A DNA stretch of 10,072 nt, taken from positions 1-10,072 of the forward strand of contig JAJQHP010000231.1 in NCBI GenBank assembly GCA_021199695.1, in the 5' to 3' direction. The stretch is from Clostridiales bacterium (GTDB lineage Bacteria > Bacillota > Clostridia > Oscillospirales > Oscillospiraceae). Both the position numbers and the translations under genes were made by a program. This document shows, one piece after another, positions 1 to 7,227 of this stretch (position 1 is its first letter; every line of letters starts with the position of its first letter). The notes under the pieces are model-generated. The model was not told the DNA's origin, ran no database searches, and worked only from the letters and a program-made list of their open reading frames with translations.

Positions 1-8
1 TTGTAGAA

Positions 9-37
9 TTGGGGTCAGGCTCTGAACCTGACCCCAA
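9..37. repeat. Perfect inverted repeat; terminator or REP-like element
   Basis: Arms TTGGGGTCAGG (9-19) and CCTGACCCCAA (27-37) are perfectly complementary over 11 bp, with a 7-nt loop. The hairpin lies 39 nt beyond the stop codon of the M20 amidohydrolase gene, where a terminator is expected. Read on the minus strand, however, it is followed only by TTCTACAA, a poor T tract. The GGGGTCAGG/CCTGACCCC core resembles the palindromes of REP elements and of IS200/IS605-type (Y1 transposase) ends that I recall from other bacteria. No transposase is visible, and the window edge cuts off the context. I am sure of the hairpin and unsure of its role. Confidence 0.6.
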
Positions 38-75
38 CATTTATTATAGAACCTTGTTATTGAGCGTGAGCCATT

Positions 76-1284
76 TTACCGCTCCTCATGCTCCGTCAGA
101 TAGTCTATGGCAATTCTGGCATGAAGGGCGGCGGCGATGGGCAGGGCCTGCTCCGACACCCGGAACTGAGGGGTGTGGGAGCGCCACCGCTCCGGCCAGG
201 CCGGGTCCGCCGTCCCCAGCTGGAAATAGCAGCCCGGGGCAAGGTGGCTGAAATAGCCGAAGTCGTCCGTTCCCATGGAGGGCTCCGTGCCCACATGGAC
301 CCTTTCCGCCCCCAGCAGTCCGGCGGCGCTCCGGCGCACCAGCCGGGTCATGGCGGCGTCGTTCCGCACGCCGGGATAGCTCTCCTCGATAATCACCTCC
401 GCCTGGCAGCCCATGGCCCTGGCGACCGTCTCCACCATCTCCCGGAACTGGCCGGTGATCTCCCGGCGGCGGGCGGCGCCCAGGGTGCGGATGATGCCGG
501 TGAGCCGGGCCTCCGTGTCCAGCACGTTGCCCGCCACGCCGCTGTGGAAGGTGCCCACCGAGACGACCACCGGCTCGGTGGGGGCCGTTCTCCGGCTGAC
601 CAGGGTCTGGATGGCGGTGACGATCTGGGCCCCCGCCACGATCACGTCGTCCCCCTCGTGGGGCTTTGCCCCGTGGGCCCCCCGGCCCCGGAGGATGACG
701 GTAAAGGGGTTGGAGGCGGCGCAGATGCGGCCCTCCATCACCGAGACCTCCCCTGCGGGGAGCTGGCTGTCACAGTGGAGGCCAAAGACGGCGTCCACGT
801 GGGGCTGCTCCATGCACCCGTCCCGAATCATGAGCTCCGCGCCTCCGTCCCCCTCCTCGTTGGGCTGGAAGAAGAACTTCACGTTTCCCGGCAGCTCCTC
901 CCGGTGGGCGGCCAGGAGCTGGGCGGTCCCCAGCAGAGCGGCGGTGTGGAAGTCATGGCCGCAGGCGTGCATAACCCCTTCGTTCTGAGACGCCCAGGGA
1001 AGGCCGCTCTCCTCCCGGATGGGCAAGGCGTCCAGCTCCGCCCGGATGGCCACCGTCTTTCCCGGCCTGCCGCCCCGGAGCAGGCCCACGATCCCCGTGT
1101 CCGCCACCCGCTCTGTCTCCAGCCCCATGGCCAGCAGCCGCCGCTCCACCAGGACGGAGGTGGTATGCTCCTGCCGTCCCAGCTCCGGGTTCTGATGGAT
1201 GATGCGGTACAGGTCTCTCATCTTACCGGACAGCGCCTCTGCCTCCTGCCGCAGAGTGTCGTTGGTCATCCCTTCGCCGTTCAT
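76..1284 (-). CDS. M20D family metallo-amidohydrolase (aminoacylase/hippurate hydrolase-like)
   Basis: This 402-aa cytosolic metallopeptidase-fold enzyme belongs to peptidase family M20, subfamily D, whose members hydrolyse N-acyl amino acids and related amides using two metal ions. Visible motifs are the metal-bridging Asp in RAELDALPI (D85), HACGHDFHT (C108 and H110), the catalytic and metal Glu pair in QPNEEGDGG (E143, E144), GLHCDSQLPAG (H170), a lid/dimerisation domain around 190-300, and a late HTPQF (H370). All expected ligands are present and the length is normal for the subfamily. The start at 1284 has AAGGGAG 9 nt upstream; Met6 (1269) would place its GAAGGG directly against the start codon, so it is less likely. 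The gene has its own promoter and is separated from ftsH by a terminator, so it is probably monocistronic. The family is certain. The substrate (N-acetyl amino acid, hippurate, N-acetyl-diaminopimelate or another amide) cannot be told from sequence. Confidence 0.93.
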   Translation of the reverse strand: MNGEGMTNDTLRQEAEALSGKMRDLYRIIHQNPELGRQEHTTSVLVERRLLAMGLETERVADTGIVGLLRGGRPGKTVAIRAELDALPIREESGLPWASQNEGVMHACGHDFHTAALLGTAQLLAAHREELPGNVKFFFQPNEEGDGGAELMIRDGCMEQPHVDAVFGLHCDSQLPAGEVSVMEGRICAASNPFTVILRGRGAHGAKPHEGDDVIVAGAQIVTAIQTLVSRRTAPTEPVVVSVGTFHSGVAGNVLDTEARLTGIIRTLGAARRREITGQFREMVETVARAMGCQAEVIIEESYPGVRNDAAMTRLVRRSAAGLLGAERVHVGTEPSMGTDDFGYFSHLAPGCYFQLGTADPAWPERWRSHTPQFRVSEQALPIAAALHARIAIDYLTEHEER

Positions 1285-1323
1285 GTCTCCACGCTCCCTT
1301 ATCTACGCACGAAATGATAGCTT

Positions 1324-1352
1324 ATTTTACCATGTTCTCCACATTTCATCAA
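1324..1352 (-). promoter_or_regulatory. Sigma-A type promoter of the M20 amidohydrolase gene
   Basis: On the minus strand, TTGATG (1352-1347) is followed after exactly 17 nt by TAAAAT (1329-1324). The -10 is preceded by TGG, making an extended -10 (TGnTAAAAT). Transcription would begin near 1317, giving a leader of about 33 nt before the ATG at 1284. It lies between the ftsH terminator and the gene, where a new promoter is needed. No operator-like repeat is seen. Confidence 0.7.
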
Positions 1353-1403
1353 GCCCCGGACCCGGCTGTTATCAAATTTTGATTTGCGTTTGAGTGAGAT
1401 GAA

Positions 1404-1440
1404 AAAGGCACCGGCTCGCCAGTTGCAAGCCGGTGCCTTT
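1404..1440 (-). terminator. Intrinsic terminator after ftsH, end of the gdpP-ftsH operon
   Basis: A perfect 13-bp stem, AAAGGCACCGGCT (1404-1416) with AGCCGGTGCCTTT (1428-1440), encloses an 11-nt loop. On the minus strand the stem runs into TTTTT ending at 1402, which together with the stem makes a good Rho-independent terminator. It begins 55 nt beyond the ftsH stop codon. Plus-strand use is unlikely because TTT is followed by GCGCC. Confidence 0.9.
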
Positions 1441-1495
1441 GCGCCGTATGATCGCTCTGCCCGTTCTTCCTGACAGGTCAGGGCGCGAGAAGGCG

Positions 1496-3394
1496 TCAGT
1501 CCTTCCCGGACCCGTCCGTCTCTGTTCCGCCGAACCGGGACAGCACATCCCCCTCCGGGGCGTGCTCCGCCTCCGGGTGGAACACCCGCTCGAACTCCAG
1601 GGCAGACATCGTCTCGTGCTCCAGCAGGAACTGGGCGGTCTGCTCCAGGGCGTCCCGGTGCTCCTCCAGAATGGCGCGGCACCTCTGCCCCGCCTGGTCC
1701 AGGATATTCCGGACCTCCTGGTCGATGGCGGCGGCGCTCTCCTCGGAGTAGCTCCGCTCCTGGCCCATGGAGCGGCCCAGAAAGACCTCGTTGCTGGCGG
1801 AGCCATAGACCGCGGCCCCCAGCCGCTGGCTCATGCCGTACTTGGCCACCATGCTGTGGGCGATCTGTGTGGCCCGCTGGAGGTCGCTGGAAGCCCCGGT
1901 GGACACGTCCCCCAGCACCAGCTCCTCCGCCGTGCGCCCGCCCAGCAGGCCCACGATCTCCTCCTCCAGAGCCCGCTTGCTCTGGTAGGGCCGGTCCTCC
2001 TGGGGCAGAGAGATGGTCATGCCTCCCGCCCGTCCTCTGGGGACGATGGTGATCTGATGCACCGGGTCCTGGGTAGGCAGGAACCGCATGGTCACCGCAT
2101 GGCCCGCCTCGTGATAGGCTGTGAGCCGCCGGGCCTGGGGGGTGACTACCTGGCTCTTCTTCTCCGGCCCGGCGATGACCTTGATCATGGCCTCGTGGAG
2201 GTCTGCCATGGTGATAAAGGGCTTGTCCCGGCGGGCGGCCAGGAGTGCCCCCTCGTTCATCAGGTTTTCCAGGTCGGCCCCGGTAAAACCGCCGGTGGCC
2301 CGGGCGATGACGCTGAGATCCACGTCCTCCCCCAGGGGCTTTTTCCGGGAGTGCACCTTCAGAATGCTCTCCCGGCCCCGGATATCCGGGTAGCCCACAT
2401 AGATCTGCCGGTCGAACCGGCCGGGCCGCAGCAGAGCCGGGTCCAGGATATCCTGCCGGTTGGTGGCCGCCATGACGATGACGCCGGAGTTGCCCGCAAA
2501 TCCGTCCATCTCCACCAGGAGCTGGTTCAGCGTCTGCTCCCGCTCGTCGTGGCCGCCGCCCAGGCCGGTGCCTCTCTGACGGCCCACGGCGTCGATCTCG
2601 TCGATAAAGACGATGGCCGGGGCGGTTTTCTTCGCCTCACTGAACAGGTCACGGACGCGGCTGGCGCCCACGCCCACATACAGCTCCACAAAGTCGGAAC
2701 CGGAGATGGACAGGAAACGGACCTCCGCCTCCCCCGCCACGGCCTTGGCCAGCAGGGTCTTGCCGGTGCCGGGAGGGCCCACCAGCAGGATGCCCTTGGG
2801 AATGCGGGCTCCCAGGCGGTTGAACTTCTCCGGGTCGCGGAGAAACTCCACCACCTCCTGGAGCTCCGCCTTCTCCTCCTCCGCTCCGGCCACGTCCTCA
2901 AAGGTGACCTTGGGGGCCTCCGGGTCGTCGTTGGTCACTGTCCGGGCCTTGCCGAACTGGGCGGGACCGGCCCCCTGTCCCCCCTGCTGGCGTGTCATCA
3001 GCCAGAACAGCAGGACGATCGCCCCCACCGTCACCAGGGAGGGCAGCACCGTCACCCACCAGGGCGTGCCTGTGTCAGGATAGTAGTAATATTGGGTGAT
3101 GATCCCCTCCGACGTCTGCTCCTTGACCAGGTCATTCAGGTCCTGGTAAAAGGTGTCGAAGTCGTGGATCTCGCAGGTGACGGTGGTCTCCCCGTTGACG
3201 GCCTCTTTCAGGGTCAGCACCACCTCGTTGTCCTGGACGGAAAATTGCTCCACCTGCTCCTGCTGGAACAGCTGGACCATGCGGCTGTAGCTGATCCCCT
3301 CCGGCTCCTCCCAATCGGACAGCACGCTGACCAGGGAGAAGATGATGCACAGCAGCACCAAATAGGACAGGGCGGTGCGGTAGGGTCTGTTCAT
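1496..3394 (-). CDS. ftsH: ATP-dependent membrane zinc metalloprotease FtsH
   Basis: FtsH is a hexameric membrane-anchored AAA+ protease that degrades misfolded membrane proteins and selected cytosolic regulators. The 632-aa product has the standard order: a first membrane segment at about 8-25, an extracytoplasmic domain at 26-112, a second membrane segment at about 113-135, and a glycine-rich linker. The AAA module follows with Walker A GPPGTGKT (206-213), Walker B VFIDEID (D265, E266), pore residues FV (235-236) in SDFVELYVG, and the second region of homology with arginine fingers R326 and R329. The M41 protease domain carries HEAGH (H428, E429, H432) and a third zinc ligand at D504 ([10 protein letters not shown]). 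All catalytic residues are intact and the length is typical. The start has GAGGAAG upstream (AGGA 9 nt from ATG). It is the last gene of the operon, 39 nt after hpt, as in the tilS-hpt-ftsH cluster of many Firmicutes. Confidence 0.98.
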   Translation of the reverse strand: MNRPYRTALSYLVLLCIIFSLVSVLSDWEEPEGISYSRMVQLFQQEQVEQFSVQDNEVVLTLKEAVNGETTVTCEIHDFDTFYQDLNDLVKEQTSEGIITQYYYYPDTGTPWWVTVLPSLVTVGAIVLLFWLMTRQQGGQGAGPAQFGKARTVTNDDPEAPKVTFEDVAGAEEEKAELQEVVEFLRDPEKFNRLGARIPKGILLVGPPGTGKTLLAKAVAGEAEVRFLSISGSDFVELYVGVGASRVRDLFSEAKKTAPAIVFIDEIDAVGRQRGTGLGGGHDEREQTLNQLLVEMDGFAGNSGVIVMAATNRQDILDPALLRPGRFDRQIYVGYPDIRGRESILKVHSRKKPLGEDVDLSVIARATGGFTGADLENLMNEGALLAARRDKPFITMADLHEAMIKVIAGPEKKSQVVTPQARRLTAYHEAGHAVTMRFLPTQDPVHQITIVPRGRAGGMTISLPQEDRPYQSKRALEEEIVGLLGGRTAEELVLGDVSTGASSDLQRATQIAHSMVAKYGMSQRLGAAVYGSASNEVFLGRSMGQERSYSEESAAAIDQEVRNILDQAGQRCRAILEEHRDALEQTAQFLLEHETMSALEFERVFHPEAEHAPEGDVLSRFGGTETDGSGKD

Positions 3395-3433
3395 GGGCTC
3401 ACTTCCTCATGGGGCGTCGGCCCCGCTGCATTT

Positions 3434-3979
3434 TTACTCGTAGATCTCCGGCTTCAGGATGCCGATATAGGGCAGATTGCGGTACTTCTCCGCGTAATCC
3501 AGGCCGTAGCCCACCACAAAGGCGTCGGGCACCAGGAATCCGTAATAGTCCGCCGTCACCGGCTTGGTGCGCCGCTCCGGCTTGTCCAGCAGGGTGCAGA
3601 TGCGGATGGAGGCCGCATTTCGCACGGAGAGCACCTTTTTCAGGTAGTCCATGGTGTTGCCGGAGTCCAGAATGTCCTCCACCAGAATGACGTGGGCGCC
3701 GTTGACCGTGTCGGACAGGTCCTTCTTGATCTCGATCTGGCCGCTGGAGCTGGTCCCCTTGCCGTAGGAGGAGACGGCCATAAAGTCCACCCGGCAGGGG
3801 ATGGTGAGGTGCTTGCTCAGGTCGGCCATAAACATATAGCAGCCCCGGAGGATGCCCACGATCACCACGTCCTCCTTGTCCTCGTAGTCCCTGGAGATCT
3901 GCGCGCCCATCTCCGCCACTCTCCGCTGAATCTGCTCCTCGCTGTACAGCACCTCGGCGATGTCCTGATCCATACCCAT
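3434..3979 (-). CDS. hpt: Hypoxanthine (guanine) phosphoribosyltransferase
   Basis: This cytosolic purine salvage enzyme converts hypoxanthine or guanine plus PRPP to IMP or GMP. The 181-aa product shows the type I phosphoribosyltransferase signature VILVEDILDSGNT (97-109), with the acidic pair E101/D102 and the presumed catalytic base D105. It also has the pyrophosphate loop GILRGC (42-47), purine-contacting K133 in LDKPERR, and the C-terminal VPDAFVVGYGLDY segment (150-162). Length is normal. The ATG at 3979 lies one base after the tilS stop (TGA-C-ATG). Its Shine-Dalgarno AAAGGAAAG is inside the tilS coding end, so translation is probably coupled to tilS. A second Met (codon 3, 3973) is farther from that site and less likely. 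The hpt product is known in B. subtilis to work with TilS at the ftsH promoter; whether that happens here is not visible. Confidence 0.97.
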   Translation of the reverse strand: MGMDQDIAEVLYSEEQIQRRVAEMGAQISRDYEDKEDVVIVGILRGCYMFMADLSKHLTIPCRVDFMAVSSYGKGTSSSGQIEIKKDLSDTVNGAHVILVEDILDSGNTMDYLKKVLSVRNAASIRICTLLDKPERRTKPVTADYYGFLVPDAFVVGYGLDYAEKYRNLPYIGILKPEIYE

Positions 3980-3980
3980 G

Positions 3981-5372
3981 TCAGTCTCTTTCCTTTCTGT
4001 CTTGATTTTGTATCATGATCTGCCAGGCCCCGCTGCCCGGCTGGGGAATCCAATTTGTATCTGTGCCCAGACCCAGGACGGCGGCCACCCGGCCCTCCGC
4101 CTCCAATACCAGGCACTGTCCCCGACGCTCCCGGGGGATTTTTTTCTCAATGAGCAGCTTTTTCAGCCGTTTCCGGCACTGTCCGGGCAGCTGTATCCGG
4201 TCGCCCGGCTGTCTTGGCCGGAGCAGCAGCGTCCCCTTCGGGGGACGCAGATAGAGGCTCCCGTCCTCCGGTCTCTCCGGGCAGACGCCCACGTAGCACG
4301 TCACCGTCAGGCCAAGGGCCGGGATTTCCGTTTTCTCTCCCGGGACCAGCTCCACCGGCTCCGGCTCGTCAACAGGCGGTCGTTCCGCTGTGACCGCCAG
4401 CCGGTCATAGACCCGCAGGCCACGCAGCCCGGCGGTCAGATCGCACTGGGCGGAGGGGTTCTCCCCCGCCGCCAGCGTCAGCAGACGCCGCCGCTGCTCC
4501 CAGGGCAGCACCGTCCCGGGGCGCACCGTCTCTGCCATCTGCTGCACCAGTCGGAGGGCGACCGCCTCCGGCTGGGCCAGGAGGTCGTCCACAGGGACGG
4601 ACACTCCCTCCGGCTCCCGGCGGAGCAGCTGCGCCCCCCGCTCCCGGGCCAGGCCGGAAAGACATTCCTCGTCCAGCCGCAGGCCCTCCGCCGTCCGGCC
4701 CAGGGCGGCGACCAGATTGGGGTTCCGCTCCTGCAATAACGGCATGACCTGATGCCGGATGAAGTTGCGGGTATAGGCGGTGTCGCTGTTCGTCTCGTCC
4801 TCCCGCCAGGAGACCCCGTTGTCCCGGGCGTAGGCGATCAGCTCACCCCGGGTGATCTCCAGCAATGGCCGGATGAGCTTCCCCCTTCTGGGCGGAATAC
4901 CTCCCAGTCCCCGGAGGCCGGAGCCCCGGAGCAGATGGAGCAGCAGCGTCTCGGCGTTGTCCTCCGCCTGGTGAGCGGTGGCGATCCAGTCCGCCCCCAG
5001 CGCCCCGGCGCAGTCCTCCAGAAAGGCATAGCGCAGGAACCGGGCGGCCTCCTCGATGGTCTCCCCCGTCTCCCGGACGCGGGCGGGCACGTCTCCCCGT
5101 CCGGTGCGGACAGGGATGCTCCGCTCTCTGCACCAGCGGCAGACAAAGTCCACGTCCTCCGCCGCGTTTTCCCGCAGCCCGTGGTCAAAGGTGGCCGCAG
5201 TCAGGGAGAAGTCCTGCCGCTGGCTCCACCGCCACAGCAGATGGAGCAGGGCCATGGAGTCCACGCCCCCGGATACGGCGCAGAGGACAGTGTCTCCCCG
5301 CTCCAGAGGAAAACCCATCCGACGGCAGTACGCCTCCACCCGGTGCTCCAGGCTCACTCCTGATGCTTCCAT
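3981..5372 (-). CDS. tilS: tRNA(Ile)-lysidine synthase TilS
   Basis: TilS uses ATP to attach lysine to C34 of the CAU-anticodon tRNA-Ile, which switches both its codon (AUG to AUA) and its charging identity. It is essential in most bacteria. The 463-aa product has the N-type PP-loop SGGVDS (34-39), FDHGLR (62-67), the TAHQAEDNAETLLLHLLRGS block (132-151), and the domain with RPLLEITR and RNFIRHQVMPLL. The C-terminal TilS domain at about 380-440 contains RPRQPGDRIQLPG and KKIPRERR. It is therefore the long, complete form. The stop of dnaB (5354) lies inside this gene, a 19-nt overlap if the ATG at 5372 is used. An in-frame GTG at codon 6 (5357) would instead give a GTGA 4-nt overlap. Neither has a well-spaced Shine-Dalgarno, so translation probably depends on ribosomes arriving from dnaB and the exact start is open. 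Confidence 0.96.
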   Translation of the reverse strand: MEASGVSLEHRVEAYCRRMGFPLERGDTVLCAVSGGVDSMALLHLLWRWSQRQDFSLTAATFDHGLRENAAEDVDFVCRWCRERSIPVRTGRGDVPARVRETGETIEEAARFLRYAFLEDCAGALGADWIATAHQAEDNAETLLLHLLRGSGLRGLGGIPPRRGKLIRPLLEITRGELIAYARDNGVSWREDETNSDTAYTRNFIRHQVMPLLQERNPNLVAALGRTAEGLRLDEECLSGLARERGAQLLRREPEGVSVPVDDLLAQPEAVALRLVQQMAETVRPGTVLPWEQRRRLLTLAAGENPSAQCDLTAGLRGLRVYDRLAVTAERPPVDEPEPVELVPGEKTEIPALGLTVTCYVGVCPERPEDGSLYLRPPKGTLLLRPRQPGDRIQLPGQCRKRLKKLLIEKKIPRERRGQCLVLEAEGRVAAVLGLGTDTNWIPQPGSGAWQIMIQNQDRKERD

Positions 5373-6706
5373 TCCCGGTTAGCGAAAGTGGTGAACTCCG
5401 GCAGCCACTGCACCATGACCTTGCCCGTCTCGCCATGCCGGTTTTTGGCCACGATGATCTCCGCCTGGTTCTTGTATTCGCTGTTTTCGTTGTAATAGTC
5501 GTCCCGGTAGATGAACATGACCTCGTCGGCATCCTGCTCGATGGCGCCGGACTCCCGGAGGTCGGAGAGCATGGGCCGCTTGTCCGCCCGGCTCTCGTTG
5601 GCACGGGAGAGCTGGCTCAGGCAGAGCACCGGCACGTTCAGCTCCTTGGCCATGATTTTCAGCGCCCGGGAGATGTCGGAGACCACCTGCTGGCGGCTCT
5701 CTCCGGCGTAGTTCTGCTTGCCACCGGAAGAGGTCATGAGCTGGAGGTAGTCGATGACCACCAGGCCCAGATTTTCCACCCGGCGGCACTTGGCGTTCAT
5801 GTCCGCCACAGACAGCATGGGGTTGTCGTCGATGAGAATGGAGGTGGCGTTCAGGCTCCGGCAGGCCAGGGTCAGCTTCTCCCAGTCCTCCTCCTCCAGC
5901 TGGCCGGTCATCAGCTTCTGGCTGGGAATAAAGGACTCACTGGAGATGAGGCGCATGACCAGCTGTTCCCGGCTCATCTCCAGAGAAAAGAACACCACCG
6001 ACTTGCCGGAGTGCTTTCCCGCCTCCAGCAGAATGTTCAGTCCCAGGGAGGTCTTGCCCATGCCCGGGCGGCCCGCCAGCAGCACCAGGTCGGAGTTGCC
6101 CAGGCCGGAGATCATCCGATCCAAATCGGTCAGCCCGGTGGAGAGGCCGGGCACCACGCTGTCGGACTCGGACAGCTCCCCGATGCGGGCATATACGTCC
6201 GCCGTCACAGAGGAGATGGGGATCAGCCCCTGGGCGGCTCTTCCGTTGCGGATGGCGTAGATCTTCTGCTCCGCCGCCTCCAGCACGTCCGACCCGGTGC
6301 CGGTGCCCTCGTTCACCAGGCCGGTGATCTCCTCCGCCGTCTCCGCCACCCGGCGGAGCAGGGACTTGTCCCGGACGATCTCCACATACTCCATGACGTT
6401 GGCGGCGGTGGGCGTCACCTCCATCAGCTGGAGCAGAAAGGCCCGGGTGGTGCCCTCCACATAGGTCCCGTCCTGGCGCATCTGCTCCTGGACAGTCACC
6501 GGGTCGATCTTCTTGGACAGGGAGAACATGGAGTAGATGGCCTCGTAGACCTCTAAATGCTGCTTGACGTAAAAGTCCTCCGGCCGCAGCTTTTCGATGA
6601 CCTGGGGGATACAGCGGCTGTCGATGAGCATAGCCCCCAGCACCGCCTGCTCTGCGGCGTCAGAGTGGGGCATCTGTCGGGTCAACAGTTCATCCAGTTC
6701 GGGCAA
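5354..6706 (-). CDS. dnaB: Replicative DNA helicase DnaB
   Basis: DnaB is the hexameric RecA-fold helicase that unwinds DNA ahead of the replisome (called DnaC in B. subtilis). Numbering here is from an upstream GTG at 6715 (453 aa). The N-terminal primase-interacting domain begins at AAEQAVLGAMLID (20-32). The C-terminal motor has Walker A GRPGMGKT (215-222), the catalytic Glu in FSLEMS (E246), Walker B LVVIDYLQL (D322), LSQLSR with Q368, and the arginine finger region KNRHGETG (R426). No intein or other insertion interrupts it. I place the start at TTG 6706 (450 aa): AAGGA at 6717-6721 sits 10 nt from it, whereas the GTG at 6715 is only 1 nt from that site. It follows rplI closely and overlaps tilS. 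The rplI-dnaB pairing is widely conserved. Confidence 0.97.
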   Translation of the reverse strand: MPELDELLTRQMPHSDAAEQAVLGAMLIDSRCIPQVIEKLRPEDFYVKQHLEVYEAIYSMFSLSKKIDPVTVQEQMRQDGTYVEGTTRAFLLQLMEVTPTAANVMEYVEIVRDKSLLRRVAETAEEITGLVNEGTGTGSDVLEAAEQKIYAIRNGRAAQGLIPISSVTADVYARIGELSESDSVVPGLSTGLTDLDRMISGLGNSDLVLLAGRPGMGKTSLGLNILLEAGKHSGKSVVFFSLEMSREQLVMRLISSESFIPSQKLMTGQLEEEDWEKLTLACRSLNATSILIDDNPMLSVADMNAKCRRVENLGLVVIDYLQLMTSSGGKQNYAGESRQQVVSDISRALKIMAKELNVPVLCLSQLSRANESRADKRPMLSDLRESGAIEQDADEVMFIYRDDYYNENSEYKNQAEIIVAKNRHGETGKVMVQWLPEFTTFANREWKHQE

Positions 6707-6715
6707 TGGTATCAC

Positions 6716-6721
6716 TTCCTT
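6716..6721 (-). promoter_or_regulatory. Ribosome binding site deciding the dnaB start
   Basis: AAGGAA on the minus strand is the only Shine-Dalgarno-like run in the 31 nt between rplI and the longest dnaB frame. Its AAGGA is 1 nt from the GTG at 6715, too close to work, and 10 nt from the TTG at 6706. This favours TTG initiation, adding two residues before PELDELL rather than five. Confidence 0.55.
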
Positions 6722-6746
6722 GAAGGTGTGGGGTCAGTGAGGCTGC

Positions 6747-7190
6747 TTACGCCTCCTCCACAAACACATAGACGATGCCGGAGACCTCATAGCCCAGCTT
6801 GGCCTTCACCTGATAGCCTCCGAAGGCCTTGATGGGGTCGGACTGGAGACTGGTCTTGGGCACGTCCACCCCGTACTGCTCCTTCAATGCCACGGAGATC
6901 TCCTTGGTGGTGACGCTGCCGAACAGTCTCCCGCCGGAGCCCGCCTTGGCCTTGACGTGGACCGGCATATCCTTCAGCTTTGCCGCCAGCTCCAGAGCGG
7001 CGGCCCGCTCCCGGGCCTCCTTCTCCAGACGGGCCTTCTCCTGCTGCTTCATGGTGTTCACATTGTCCGCCGTGGCGGTCACCGCCAGCTTCCGGGGAAT
7101 GAGGAAATTCCGGGCGTAGCCGTCGGAGACCTCCACCATCTGGCCCTTTTTGCCCTGTCCGGCAACGTCCTTTTGCAGAATGACTTTCAT
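6747..7190 (-). CDS. rplI: 50S ribosomal protein L9
   Basis: L9 is a bridge-like protein of the large subunit near L1 that helps keep reading frame. The 147-aa product has the N-terminal rRNA-binding domain MKVILQKDVAGQGKKG... (1-52, with the signature around GYARNFLIPRKLA at 24-36). A long charged connecting helix follows (about 41-76, rich in K/E/A/R), and then the C-terminal domain with GSGGRLFGSVT (84-94). Length is typical (B. subtilis 149 aa). AAAGGA lies 11 nt upstream of the ATG. It sits 37 nt after gdpP and 31 nt before the longest dnaB frame, matching the conserved gdpP-rplI-dnaB order of Firmicutes. Confidence 0.98.
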   Translation of the reverse strand: MKVILQKDVAGQGKKGQMVEVSDGYARNFLIPRKLAVTATADNVNTMKQQEKARLEKEARERAAALELAAKLKDMPVHVKAKAGSGGRLFGSVTTKEISVALKEQYGVDVPKTSLQSDPIKAFGGYQVKAKLGYEVSGIVYVFVEEA

Positions 7191-7227
7191 GTTTCGTTCG
7201 TTCCTTTCTGGTATCCTTTACGGGAGA

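Noticed and set aside
88..1317. A plus-strand open frame of 409 codons opposite the M20 amidohydrolase
   Set aside because: It mirrors the true gene almost end to end. The minus-strand product has all M20D motifs, while the plus-strand product has none.
3411..3424. Small hairpin GGGGC-GTCG-GCCCC between hpt and ftsH
   Set aside because: The 5-bp stem has no T tract and sits just before the ftsH ribosome binding site. It might slightly affect ftsH translation but is within what chance gives in GC-rich DNA.
1433..4018. A plus-strand open frame of 861 codons opposite ftsH and hpt
   Set aside because: It is antisense to two intact, fully recognisable genes, its translation is low-complexity (L, G, H, V, Q rich) with no domain, and it exists because of high-GC third-position codon use on the other strand.
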